Shown piece by piece: positions 35,700 to 45,100 of a stretch of 64,000 nt of DNA. Both the position numbers and the translations under genes were made by a program. The stretch is from positions 62,001-126,000 of the forward strand of contig CAVZSH010000003.1 in NCBI GenBank assembly GCA_963777915.1, given 5' to 3'. Numbering within the stretch: the first letter of the stretch is position 1; every line of letters starts with the position of its first letter. Below the pieces are notes generated by a model. The model saw only the letters and a program-made list of their open reading frames with translations. It ran no database searches and was not told where the DNA came from. The stretch comes from CAVUPF01 sp963777915 (GTDB lineage Bacteria; Actinomycetota; Thermoleophilia; Solirubrobacterales; 70-9).

Positions 35700-35714
35700 C
35701 GAACGTATGTTCGT
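35699..35714. promoter_or_regulatory. LexA box (SOS operator) at the imuB start
   Basis: TCGAACGTATGTTCGT at 35699-35714 matches the actinobacterial LexA consensus TCGAAC-N4-GTTCGA at every fixed position except the last. The palindrome GAAC-GTAT-GTTC is perfect. Its edge base is the first base of the imuB ATG, so the operator lies directly on the translation start. That implies a leaderless or nearly leaderless transcript and strong LexA repression of the mutasome. Confidence 0.85.
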
Positions 35715-35863
35715 ATGAAAGCAGAGGGGTCAAGCTCAGACCGCGGTGATCGACCCGCTCCTCGTCTCGGGCTCGGGAAATGCCGCCGGTATGCCAGCGG
35801 CTCGGTCTCGTCTTAGGTAATTCGCTGCGCCCGTGTCCTGGAGACCACTAACTCTCGATCGGC

Positions 35864-36607
35864 TCATCTTTCTTCGGCCTCGTCGTAACCAGCAATCCAG
35901 TCGTCAACTTCACTGGTGGAGACATAGAAACCCTGCCCCTCCTCGACGTTGCGCTCGATCGCCGCGGTCAGGTTGTCGAGATCCTCTGGGGAGGGATTAC
36001 GCGCAAGACGATGGCGCGCGAGCACGCTGGCCAAGAGGCGCGGCCCGAGCTCCCGCCCGTCCCAGCCGCCTTGGTTTGACGACCACAGGACGTCGTCGTC
36101 CTCCTCCTCCCCGTCCAACTCGCCGGTGACGAAGCGCACCACCCACCAGAACGAGCCGTATGGCTCGTGGTCGATGTAGTCCCCCTCGTAGCGGCCACTT
36201 TGCCCTGCGCGCATCATCCACCACTGCGTGGCCTCCTTGAGCAGCACGATGTCCACGAGTGGCACGACCTCTTGCACGATCTTTGTGGCACGGCGCTTGG
36301 CGGCTGGCGTGAAGCCGACGGTGGTGACGAGCATGCCCATGTTGACCCCGATGTCCTCGACCATGCCGAGAAACGCCTCGACATCCTTGACGTCCACCTT
36401 CTCCGAGAAGCACTTGCAATCGAGCGCGATCGTCACGTCGGCGATCCCCGAGACGTTGCCCTCAACCAAGATGTCGATCTGTCGCGGGACTTCGCTTAAA
36501 AGTCCGGTGACCTTGGCATCGGGCGTGATCTTTACAGGCCCGACTGCGCGTTGGCGGATCAGATCCGCAATCTGCGTCTCGTAGCGCTTCCAGGCTGGTT
36601 CGGCCAT
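35864..36607 (-). CDS. Mrr-like restriction endonuclease-fold protein
   Basis: The 247-residue protein starts at ATG 36607. Residues about 30-115 show the Mrr-type PD-(D/E)XK core: VPRQIDILVEGN supplies the Asp, and VTIALDCKCFSEKVDVKDVEAFLGMVEDIG supplies the D-C-K strand with the expected DVEAF helix. Then GMLVTTVGFTPAAKRRA follows, a typical Mrr continuation. The C-terminal half is acidic and not recognised. Such proteins cut modified or foreign DNA. It is a stand-alone gene with no methyltransferase beside it, divergent from the HNH gene at 36767. Confidence 0.72.
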   Translation of the reverse strand: MAEPAWKRYETQIADLIRQRAVGPVKITPDAKVTGLLSEVPRQIDILVEGNVSGIADVTIALDCKCFSEKVDVKDVEAFLGMVEDIGVNMGMLVTTVGFTPAAKRRATKIVQEVVPLVDIVLLKEATQWWMMRAGQSGRYEGDYIDHEPYGSFWWVVRFVTGELDGEEEDDDVLWSSNQGGWDGRELGPRLLASVLARHRLARNPSPEDLDNLTAAIERNVEEGQGFYVSTSEVDDWIAGYDEAEER

Positions 36608-36766
36608 CCGTGCATTCTCGCCGTTCCGGCGCGCCGCGGCTTGGCCGACGCCGACTCGGTGACGAGATCTCCCAGCCGAAGCAAAGAGCACGATCTACGT
36701 GCGCTAGTGAGTTCCTGCCACGGGTGGCAGAGTTGTGGGCGCCGAGGGTCTTACAGTGGTCCGTCC

Positions 36767-37543
36767 ATGGACAACTGCTGCATTTTCTGCGGTCGAACCC
36801 CGGTCTCTAGAGAGCACCTTTGGCCAAACTGGCTGGGGCAGGAGGCCGCGCTGCGCGAGTCGTTCGACCACCGCATCGAGCAGGAGGCCGACGGGCTCGA
36901 GACGCGAGATGTCAAGTTCAGCACGCCACCGTTCAACCAAGTCGTAAGAGTCGTGTGTGGACCATGTAACGCCGGGTGGATGTCGGCCATTGAGGCGAAC
37001 GCCAAGCCCATCCTGCAGGATTTGATCTACGGGCGCGGCCGTACCCTAGATCCTGGCGACCAGCGCAAACTTGCTACATGGGCATTCTTGAAGGCGTGCC
37101 TGTTCGACGAACTCCACCCGCGAGAGCGGGTAGTACCTGCTGAGCATCGCCAACGCTTCTTCACCTATCGGCAACCGCCCGCGACCGGCATAGCGATCTG
37201 GCTTGGGACATACGAGGCGCTGCAAGTAGGGCACTACGCCTACCAGGGACTGAGGGTTGGATCTGAGGGGCTGTCGGAGCCTGGGGAGCCGAACATCTAC
37301 ACGGTGACGATCACAGCTGGAGCGCTGATCATCCAGGTCGCGGGGAGTCTCTTGCCGGATCTCGGGTTCGACGACGTCGTGTACCCGGCTGAGTTGCACG
37401 TCACCAAGATTTGGCCGCCAAGAGGTGACATCGTGACGTTTGCACAGGATCGCCTCATGGATCACGAAACCCTGGTTGGTTTCACTAAGGTGCTCTACAA
37501 CGTGATGGGCCGTCTCACTGGAGGTGCGCCGGCCGCCAGATAG
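36767..37543 (+). CDS. HNH-type nuclease-like protein
   Basis: The 258-residue protein begins MDNCCIFCGRTPVSREHLWPNWLG and later has VVCGPCNAGWMSAIE. Two CxxC pairs (CIFC and CGPC) form the zinc site, and SREH plus CNAGW give the His and Asn of an HNH-type active site. The remaining ~170 residues are beta-rich and without a recognised domain. It is probably a DNA nuclease of the defence cluster. The open frame extends upstream to 36551, but the ATG at 36767 gives the zinc motif at the N-terminus, as usual for this group. Confidence 0.72.
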   Translation: MDNCCIFCGRTPVSREHLWPNWLGQEAALRESFDHRIEQEADGLETRDVKFSTPPFNQVVRVVCGPCNAGWMSAIEANAKPILQDLIYGRGRTLDPGDQRKLATWAFLKACLFDELHPRERVVPAEHRQRFFTYRQPPATGIAIWLGTYEALQVGHYAYQGLRVGSEGLSEPGEPNIYTVTITAGALIIQVAGSLLPDLGFDDVVYPAELHVTKIWPPRGDIVTFAQDRLMDHETLVGFTKVLYNVMGRLTGGAPAAR

Positions 37544-37647
37544 GTGCTCTGAATCACCTGACGACGGCAGTTTTCGAAGCGCGCTCCTGTGCCATGGGTA
37601 GCGGTTTTGGTATCAAGCGATCGAGCGCGGCGTAACCTCGGGGGGCG

Positions 37648-38892
37648 ATGCCGGCCGACCTGTCAGCAAGTCTTTCGCTGTTTTCGCGCGAACGCATGGA
37701 ATCGCGCAGGAGGGACCAGTGGATGCTGACCGAGTATCAGCGGCTTGATCGGGCGATCGGTGATACCGCTGACCGCGTCCGCCGGCTGATAGACGTGTGG
37801 TACAGAACGCTGCCCGCGCACGCGCAGCCCGAGATCCGCCAGCGTTTCACCGAGTCGTCCCTGGGTGCTCACCTCGGTGCATTCTGGGAGATGTATCTGC
37901 ATGAGGCAACGCGCCGCCTTGGCTTCGACGTCGATCTCAACGTCGGTCGTGGTCACGGTCGTCGTCGTCCTGACTTGCTCGTCAACGCAGCAGCGGATGG
38001 CGTGTTCCTCGAGGCGACGGTGGCGCTTGGGGCTGCCGTGGTACGGCGCGATCAGCGGGCTCGTGCTGATCAGTTGTATGCCGCGGTCGAACGGGTCCGC
38101 AACCGAGACTTCTTACTGCACATCGAGCTCAGGAGCGTCGGCGATGCGACGCCCGGTCGCAAGCTGGTTACCGATCGACTCAACGTCTGGCTCGACAAAA
38201 TGGACCCAGACGTTGAGCGGCAACGCGCAGATGGAGGGGAGCCAGGGTGCGCGACAGTGATCGACGAACAAGGATGGCGCGTTCGGATCGAGGCCACCGG
38301 TAAAAGCGCCGAGCTGCGAGAGGATCGGGAGGCGGGCGTCATAGGAGCACGCGTCGAGGGGTTCGCCGAGGACGCCGGTGACGACGATCTTCTGCCCGAG
38401 ATAGACGACATCACGCCGCTGACCAACGTGCTTCTGAAGAAGGCGGGGCACGGTTACGACCTCGACGATCGCCCATTCGTGATCGCGGTCCTGTGCGCTG
38501 GCGAATTCATCGATGAGCACGACATAGCGCAGGCGCTATTCGGCCAGATCGAGTATCAGCTGTCGATGAGCAGCGCCCGCGCCGTCGGCAGGTTTGTGCC
38601 AGGCGGGCTCTGGCACGAGGGAGCCGGGCCCCGCTACACCGATGTTTCGGCGGTGCTGACCGCGTCGAATCTAGACCCCTGGGGGGTTGCTGCGGTAGAG
38701 CCATGCTTGTGGCTGAACCCTGCGGCTGTCCATCCGATCGAGACGAGTCGGCTTCCGTGGCGGCGATTGGAACTCGACCCATCTGGCAGATTCGTCGAGC
38801 ATCCACCAACGATGACCTCGGCAGGGCTGTTCGGGCTCTCCCCACAATGGCCCGCCGAAGGGCCAGACGAGGTTCGTCGCGCCAAATCGTGA
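37648..38892 (+). CDS. Hypothetical protein with PD-(D/E)XK-like nuclease fold
   Basis: The 414-residue protein has a helical N-terminus, then FWEMYLHEATRRLGFDVDLNVGRGHGRRRPDLLVNAAADGVFLEATVALG (about residues 75-125). The order Glu in a helix, RRPDLLV, then FLEAT resembles a PD-(D/E)XK core with Thr in place of the usual Lys, so catalysis is uncertain. The C-terminal half contains LLKKAGHGYDLDDRPFVIAVLCAG and no recognised domain. Its place in the defence cluster suggests a restriction-like role. It stands alone, not coupled to a neighbour. Confidence 0.5.
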   Translation: MPADLSASLSLFSRERMESRRRDQWMLTEYQRLDRAIGDTADRVRRLIDVWYRTLPAHAQPEIRQRFTESSLGAHLGAFWEMYLHEATRRLGFDVDLNVGRGHGRRRPDLLVNAAADGVFLEATVALGAAVVRRDQRARADQLYAAVERVRNRDFLLHIELRSVGDATPGRKLVTDRLNVWLDKMDPDVERQRADGGEPGCATVIDEQGWRVRIEATGKSAELREDREAGVIGARVEGFAEDAGDDDLLPEIDDITPLTNVLLKKAGHGYDLDDRPFVIAVLCAGEFIDEHDIAQALFGQIEYQLSMSSARAVGRFVPGGLWHEGAGPRYTDVSAVLTASNLDPWGVAAVEPCLWLNPAAVHPIETSRLPWRRLELDPSGRFVEHPPTMTSAGLFGLSPQWPAEGPDEVRRAKS

Positions 38893-39159
38893 TGCACCCT
38901 GGGTGCCCTCTACGACTGGGGAGAGGTTCCGGACGAAGGCTGGGACGCCATCCTCGTTGGCAACGGCCTGTCGATCAACGTCTCCCGCTACTTCGCCTAC
39001 GAGTCCATCTTCGAGGGGGCCGAAAACGGTGCGTTCGAGGGGAGTCTGGAGGCGAAGGACCGGGCAGTATTTGACGCGCTCAACACGCAGCGGGGCGGTG
39101 CGCACGAAGCCGCTTGCGCCCTGCTATGCCGAGATGACCTGCGAGCCAGTCAAACTTAG
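38893..39159 (+). pseudogene. Fragment of a SIR2-like/DUF4917-type protein
   Basis: The frame from 38893 to the TAG at 39157-39159 reads LYDWGEVPDEGWDAILVGNG, then LSINVSRYFAYESIFEGAEN and LEAKDRAVFDALNT. The pattern W-x-AILVGNGLSI-x-VS-x-F-x-Y-x-SIF is the N-terminus of DUF4917, a SIR2-like family. There is no in-frame ATG, GTG or TTG in front, and the frame ends after about 85 codons although the family runs to 300 or more. It is therefore a decayed remnant, probably of a NAD-targeting defence protein. Confidence 0.55.
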
Positions 39160-39518
39160 ACTCGCGCCGCCTCGTGACCATATCCGTGAATCGTGAAGCG
39201 CCCTTCATCGGCAGAAAGAATCGCTCCTTCAGCAGCGAGCGCGGTGACTACATCTTGTAGATCGTCTCTCGGCCAATCGCGATCAGTGAGGCCGCGTCGG
39301 AGCTCGTCGCGTGTCCAGCCACGAGGCCCCTCTTCTGCCATGAGCCGCACAACCGCGCTGCGGACCGTGGATGGTCCGCCCGCGAAATCGGGTGGTACGT
39401 GCGCCTCAGGAATGGCGCGTCTGCCAGTCCCGAGGATCTGGTTCACACGGGTGTGGCTGAGGCTCGTAAATACGCCGATTTGTCGGTGTGAAACGCCGAG
39501 AGCTGCGACGAGGCGCAT
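39156..39518 (-). CDS. Small helix-turn-helix protein
   Basis: From ATG 39518 (GAGGAA ribosome-binding site upstream) the product is 120 residues. It opens with a helix-turn-helix, MRLVAALGVSHRQIGVFTSLSHTRVNQILG, and has a second helical domain, GWTRDELRRGLTDRDWPRDDLQDVVTALAAEGAILSADEGRFTI. The frame stays open and coding-like upstream (ADYLSQRAGTAELLSRAQLKREEA) to 39675, but contains no standard start codon, so the true N-terminus may be longer with an unusual start, or lost. The gap 39519-39829 holds only this extension and an operator-like palindrome. Confidence 0.55.
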   Translation of the reverse strand: MRLVAALGVSHRQIGVFTSLSHTRVNQILGTGRRAIPEAHVPPDFAGGPSTVRSAVVRLMAEEGPRGWTRDELRRGLTDRDWPRDDLQDVVTALAAEGAILSADEGRFTIHGYGHEAARV

Positions 39519-39645
39519 CGCTTCCTCGCGCTTGAGCTGGGCGCGCGATAGTAGCTCCGCCGTTCCGGCGCGCTGGCTTAAATAGTCAGCCTGCGCAGCG
39601 GCGAGGGCGGCGATGGCTGCGTCGGTTTGATCGGCTTTGGTAATA

Positions 39646-39666
39646 CTGGAAAGATACCCTTTCCAG
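39646..39666. promoter_or_regulatory. Perfect 8+8 palindrome upstream of the HTH gene
   Basis: CTGGAAAG (39646-39653) and CTTTCCAG (39659-39666) form a perfect inverted repeat with a five-base spacer. It lies about 130 bases upstream of the ATG of the small HTH protein, in the only AT-rich patch of the gap. A dimeric HTH protein could bind it for autoregulation. It could also affect the unknown upstream start of that gene. Confidence 0.45.
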
Positions 39667-39829
39667 CGAGCGTGTCAAGTTGGCTCGCACATCAGCTGTC
39701 GAGGCGAAGGGAGGCAGTGCAATCAGCGCTGAGCGGGCTCCTGCAGTGGTCAATCCCGTGGCGTCTCAGATTTAGACTCTGAAGACTCACATTTAGCTCG
39801 TGTGGTCTGAACAGCTTGATTATCAATGG

Positions 39830-40786
39830 CTACCCATCTCGCCCGAGCCGCACAGCCCAGTACTCGGCCAGCGCGCTCTGCGCACGCCGACGCGGCTCCC
39901 CGGGCACGACCTCATGGTGCAGCTCCCCGTGGGTTAGCGCAACACAGAGCGGAGCGGCTGCGGCCTTAAGCGCACAAGTGCGGTGCTGGCCATTGATGAG
40001 GCTCGCCGCGCTGGGAGACCACTTGATCGGATCGGAGAAGAGGAAACCAAGCTCTTCGCGCTCCGGCCCTTCAGGGAAGAACTCGGCTGCGGCGCTCAGC
40101 ACATCATCGCGGTCGCTATCGGGAGCCAGGCCCTCCAGAAGCTCCACGCTCGCTGCGGCGATCGCGGCCCAGTCATGGTGGTGGTACCGACAGGTCGCAA
40201 ACTGCTCGGCATCGAGGCTCAGGAAGAAATGCGCGCCGGCGGGGATATGGCCATCGAAGCTCTCCTCGTAGAGCCCACGAATTGCTTCGAAGCGGTTGAA
40301 GTGATCACACTTCGACGGATTGTGGGCCCAGGGTAAATCAGCTACAGCGACGACTTGCATTCCTTCGATCCTGCTCGGCAGCTCCTCCTCGACGGGGATT
40401 AGCGCCAGGAGCGGATGATCTGGGCCTCCCAGGTCCACGGCTGTGCATTCCTGAGCTGTGGGCATCGCCACTTCTTCGCCGGCGAGACTCTCGACCTCGG
40501 CCTGAGATACGTCGTGGCGGAACGTCGGGTTGGAACCGTCGGCCTCCTCGAGCACCTCGATCCAGGTCTCATCATCGTCGGGGAAAAAGATGAACAATCG
40601 GCACTTGGGGCCGAACACCGAGGTGATGCGCTCTGTCAACGCCCCTGCCGCGTTGCCGACCGAGTTTCCCGGATTGTCGTCGAGGTCCAACGCGAGCGCT
40701 ATCGGCTCGCCGATGTCGCGTTCGTAGACGCGCATATGGCACATACCCATGCCGAACGGGAAGAGATCGTTGAATGTCGGCGCCAC
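39830..40786 (-). CDS. Hypothetical protein with DGQHR-like motif
   Basis: The 318-residue protein is acidic in its N-terminal half. The region PIKWSPSAASLINGQHRTCALKAAAAPLCVAL near residue 265 resembles the DGQHR motif (here NGQHR) found in DndB-type and ParB-like proteins. Another block, NPSKCDHFNRFEAIRGLYEESFDGHIPAGAHFFLSLDAEQFATCRYHHHDW, contains a His-rich patch. The family is not one I can name. By motif it may be a nucleotide- or DNA-binding regulator in the defence region. No coupled neighbour. Confidence 0.4.
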   Translation of the reverse strand: MAPTFNDLFPFGMGMCHMRVYERDIGEPIALALDLDDNPGNSVGNAAGALTERITSVFGPKCRLFIFFPDDDETWIEVLEEADGSNPTFRHDVSQAEVESLAGEEVAMPTAQECTAVDLGGPDHPLLALIPVEEELPSRIEGMQVVAVADLPWAHNPSKCDHFNRFEAIRGLYEESFDGHIPAGAHFFLSLDAEQFATCRYHHHDWAAIAAASVELLEGLAPDSDRDDVLSAAAEFFPEGPEREELGFLFSDPIKWSPSAASLINGQHRTCALKAAAAPLCVALTHGELHHEVVPGEPRRRAQSALAEYWAVRLGRDG

Positions 40787-41001
40787 GGTGGGGAAGGATG
40801 ACCCATCTTCGGCTTCCTAGACCTTGCCTCGGGTATGGGCAATAAGCAAATCCCTCTTGGGCGGTTGCGTCACTCTCGACGATCCGCCTGCATCGCTACT
40901 GCGTCACAGATGCCCCCGAACCGCTCCGCACCTCCGCTCCGCATGCCTGATCTGGAGCGGCCGTGCGGGGGCGGATCGACGAAGACATAACCTGACGTGC
41001 G

Positions 41002-42162
41002 GTGAAAATCGTTCTCGATTCAAGCGTAATCGTGGAGGGCGACTGGAACCTGACCGACTACTCGGCCCAGGCCCTGCTCGGCGCCTGCGCTCGAGAAGCG
41101 CTCGAGCTATTCATTCCGCGGGTGGTGCTGAGCGAGGTGATCAACTCCTACGAAGAGCGCGAGGCGGCGAAGCTCGAGACGTTGAACAAAGTCCGGGCCT
41201 TGATCCGGGAGATGCGCGGCTCGCGTGCCGGCGAGGGCGAATTCGAGGGGCAGCTGAAACCGCAGGCCGGCTACCGAGCCCACCTAATCGAGGTCATCCA
41301 AGCAGCCGGGGCGCAGCTGGTGGACCTGCCCGAGGTCGCCCACCAGGAGCTCGTCGAGCGCTCACTGAAGCGCCAGGCGCCCTTCGACAGCTCCGGCAAG
41401 CGCGGTTACCGCGACGCGCTGATCTGGCACAACCTCCTCGAGGTGGCGCGCTCGGGAGACTCGATCGTGTTCGCGACCGCCGACGGCGATTTCCGTGAAG
41501 ACGAAATGTCAGATCGCCTTGACAAGCACCTGATCAGAGATCTCAGAGAACGCGGCATCGACCCCGGCCGGGTCTCGCTGGTGCGCACCTTGGCGGAGGT
41601 GGTCGAACGAGTGCTTGAGCCGGTCCGGTACATGCTCGACGCCCTCGACGATCAACTTGTCGACAACCCCGATCGCGTCGCGGAGCTAGCCAAGGCGATA
41701 ACCGAGATCGCGACAAAGGACAGCGGCCTCGTCGATTGCACCGAGGCGGCGGTCGAAGCAGACGTCGATGGCGAGCCCTTCGAGGGGAAAGTGATCGAGA
41801 AGAGGGTGATCGAGATCAAAGGGTTCGAGCGTTTTGCGCTCGCCGACGCGGTCGCCCTCGGAGAGGACCGCTTCGGGATCAAACTGTGGATGGACGCGAC
41901 CGTGTACTTCGAGGCGAAGGTCGCCGGCGAGGGCGCGGCGGACGACGATCCGCAGGCCGAGCAAAGCTCCGCGTGGGTGAGCGGCCGTTCCAGGGCTCGC
42001 CTGATCTATGAGCTTGATTATGGGAAAAGCGAGGCGCGTCTCGGTCAGCCGCGGTTGATCCGCCTTATCTCGGTCCCTGACGGGGTCTCCGAGAAAGCGA
42101 ACGCGGGCCGCACCGAGGGCGTGCGTTGGATCGAGCTGGGCCAAGAGGAGTCGACCGGATGA
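41002..42162 (+). CDS. PIN-domain nuclease-like protein (DUF4935 type) coupled to a STAND ATPase
   Basis: The 386-residue protein starts at GTG 41002. Residues 1-165 form a PIN domain with its acidic site intact: D6 (IVLDSSV), E45 (VVLSEVINSY), D138 (GYRDALIWHN) and D161/D163 (ATADGDF). The GYRDALIW form points to DUF4935-like PIN proteins. Residues about 220-380 form a beta-rich domain (VIEKRVIEIKGFERFALADAVALG, KLWMDATVYFEAKV). PIN domains are usually single-stranded RNA nucleases. The ATGA overlap with the next gene shows the two are made together, so it is probably the RNase arm or regulator of a two-gene defence system. Confidence 0.75.
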   Translation: MKIVLDSSVIVEGDWNLTDYSAQALLGACAREALELFIPRVVLSEVINSYEEREAAKLETLNKVRALIREMRGSRAGEGEFEGQLKPQAGYRAHLIEVIQAAGAQLVDLPEVAHQELVERSLKRQAPFDSSGKRGYRDALIWHNLLEVARSGDSIVFATADGDFREDEMSDRLDKHLIRDLRERGIDPGRVSLVRTLAEVVERVLEPVRYMLDALDDQLVDNPDRVAELAKAITEIATKDSGLVDCTEAAVEADVDGEPFEGKVIEKRVIEIKGFERFALADAVALGEDRFGIKLWMDATVYFEAKVAGEGAADDDPQAEQSSAWVSGRSRARLIYELDYGKSEARLGQPRLIRLISVPDGVSEKANAGRTEGVRWIELGQEESTG

Positions 42163-45100
42163 CCCCGAGGCCGGGCGGCGAGGCGAACAAGTACGGCAAC
42201 CGCTACGAGAACACCTGGACCGTGCGCCAGCTCTTCGAGGTCTTATTCAGCCGGGCCGAGAGCCTCACAGTGGAGAAAACCGGCGAGGAGGGCCTGGGAG
42301 TGGAGTTCACACTCGAGCGATCCGACGGCCCAGCCGAGGTACACCAGGTAAAGCGCCAACGCGGCAGCGCCAACTCCTGGACGCCGCGAGCACTGCAGAG
42401 CGAGGGTGTGCTTGCGGCCGCCCGAACCCACGTGGAAGCCGGCAGGGAATTCCACTTCGTCTCGACCCTGCCGTCGCGTCGGCTCGACCGGCTGAGCGAC
42501 CGAGCCCGGCGTGCAACTGATCTTCAGCACTTCGTCGAGGGACATCTGGATGGCGAACAGATTCGAGAGGATTTCGATTTCCTCAGCTCGAGCGTCTGGG
42601 AATCGCCGCAGAAGGCCTGGGAGATCCTGCGTGGGCTATGGGTCCGCTGGCCGGACGAGCGCGAGCTGAACGAGACGAACGCCGCCTTCGCCGCGGTGCT
42701 GCTGAGTGGTGCGCCCGGCGGGCCCGCTTGGCTCGCGCTCGGCGATCTGATCGCGAACAACTTGGCGGTACCGCTGACCTTGGATGCGGTCGTCGAGGGG
42801 CTGGACAAATACGACCTACGGCTTGACCCCCTGGCCCGGCGCACGGACCTCGGCACGATCATCGGTTCGCTGACCAGAAGCTGGCGGCAAGGGATCGCTG
42901 CCGAGATGCTCGACCCGCCGATCGCGCGCACCGAGGCAGTCGCGTTAGTCGACTCGCTCGCCGCCGAGAAACGCCTGATCGTCGCCAGCGGCAATGCCGG
43001 CGAGGGCAAGACGGGGGTGCTCTATCAAGTGGTGGAGCGAGCGAGCAGCGATGGCTGGCCGGTCCTGGCCTTTCGCCTCGACCGGTTGGAGCCGTTCGTC
43101 TCACCGACCGGTCTCGGCGAGCAACTGGGACTGGGCGCTTCTCCCGCCGCGGCGCTGGCTGCGCTCGCCGGCGATCAACCGGCCCTTTTGCTGATCGACC
43201 AGCTCGACGCCGTCAGCCTGGCCTCCGGGCGGATGCCTGCGAGCTTCGACGCGGTCGCGGAGCTGTTGCGGGAAGCGGCCGCGTTCCCGCAGATGCGCGT
43301 GCTGTTGGCCTGCCGGCAGTTCGACATCGACAACGACTCCCGCCTGCGAGCATTGGTCGGCGACAGCGGGGCGGCGACGCAGGTCAAGGTCGAGCTGCTG
43401 GACGAAGAGCAGGTCCGCGAGGTCTTGGCAAGGATCGGAGTGGATGCCAAGGAGCTAGACGCCGAGCAGCTGCGCCTGCTGAGCTCGCCGCTGCACCTCG
43501 TGCTCCTGAGCGCGGTCGCGCAGGACGATGACACGCTCTCGTTCACCAGCACCAAGGACCTGTTCGATCTCTTTTGGGAGAACAAGTCACGGGCGACCCG
43601 CCGAGCGCGCCAGCCGCCGCCGCGCTTCACCGAGGTGATCGACACGCTGGTCGATTCGATGAGCGCCAACCAACGCCTTGCCGTCGCGGTCGCCGAGCTC
43701 GATTCCGGCGATCTGCTTGAGGACGCCGACATCCTCACTTCCGAGCACATGCTGGTCAGAGACGGGCAGCAGGTTGCGTTCTTCCACGAGGCATTCTTCG
43801 ACTACGCATTCGCCCGTCGCTGGATTCGGCGGAGTCAGAGCCTGGTCGATTTTCTACTCGGCGGTGAGCAAGAGCTGTTTCGCCGCGCCCAGGTCCGCCA
43901 GGTCCTCAGCCATCTACGCGACGAAGACCCCGCCCGTTTTATCCGCGAGGTGAGCCAGGTCCTGACGAGCGACGACATCCGCTTTCACCTCAAGGACGTG
44001 GTGCTGGCGCTGATCGCTTCCCTGCGCGACCCCAACGAGGGTGAGTGGCGAATAGTGGAGGCGATGCTGGCCCAACACCCCAGCTTCGAGGGCCGGATTT
44101 GGAACTCGCTGCGAACCGTTGCGTGGTTTGACCGACTGCTGGCCGAGGGCAGGCTGGGCCAGTGGCTGACCGACGGGGACGAGGAATTGCGGGGGCGGAC
44201 CATGGACATCCTCGCTACCGCGGTCAAGCAGCGGCCCGACCAGGTAGCCAGCCTCCTCGCTCCGCTCCGCGGCGAGGAGGGCTTCATCTCGGCGCTGATG
44301 TGGGTAGCTCGGTTCGGAGAGCTGGCCGAGAGTCGGGCCCTCTTCGACCTGGTGCTCGAGGCCGTCCGCTCGGGACTGATCGATGGCCACCTGGACGAGC
44401 TCTGGCTCGACAGCCACGGTCTCGGCGAGGACGCCCCGAGCTGGACGGTGGAGCTGTTGCAGGCGTTCTTCGTCGAGCGCCCGCAGGCGATGCGTATCGA
44501 CGCCGGCGGCAAGATCATCGACCTGAGCGGACGCGATCATGGCCTGCTCGAACTGATCTCGCAGTCCTCGAAGGAGGCGCCGCGCGAGTTCTGCGAAGGC
44601 CTTCTTGCATATCTGCTCGCGGTGATGGCGGCGAGCGGCTCGACCGGGGAGGACGAGTTCCGAGACCCGCATTTCGGGTTCCGGATCTGGCGGGCCGACA
44701 TCCATGAGGTCGACGACGCTCTCCTCTACGGTCTACGTCGGGCCTTGGTGGCGGTTGGCGAGGGCGAGCCTGAGGCCGCCCGGCCGATGCTCGAAGCGCT
44801 CGAGAGCGATGCTCACGACGCGGCGCAATGGCTTCTCTACGAAGGGCTATGCGCCGGCGCCGCAACCTACGCGGATTGGGCGGCCGAGATCCTCCTGCAG
44901 CGCGAAAGCCGGCTCTTCAGCGGCTACATCGACAGCTCACTGTGGACGACTCGCGAGCTTCTGGAGGCGATCAGTCCCCGGGTCGGGGACCAGCTTTTCG
45001 CACGCCTGGAGGAGGCGATCGTGGACCTGGCACCTGATTGGGAGCGAGCGCCCGGTGGCTACTCGGCTTTCACCCTGCTCTCGGGGCTCGACGAAGCCCG

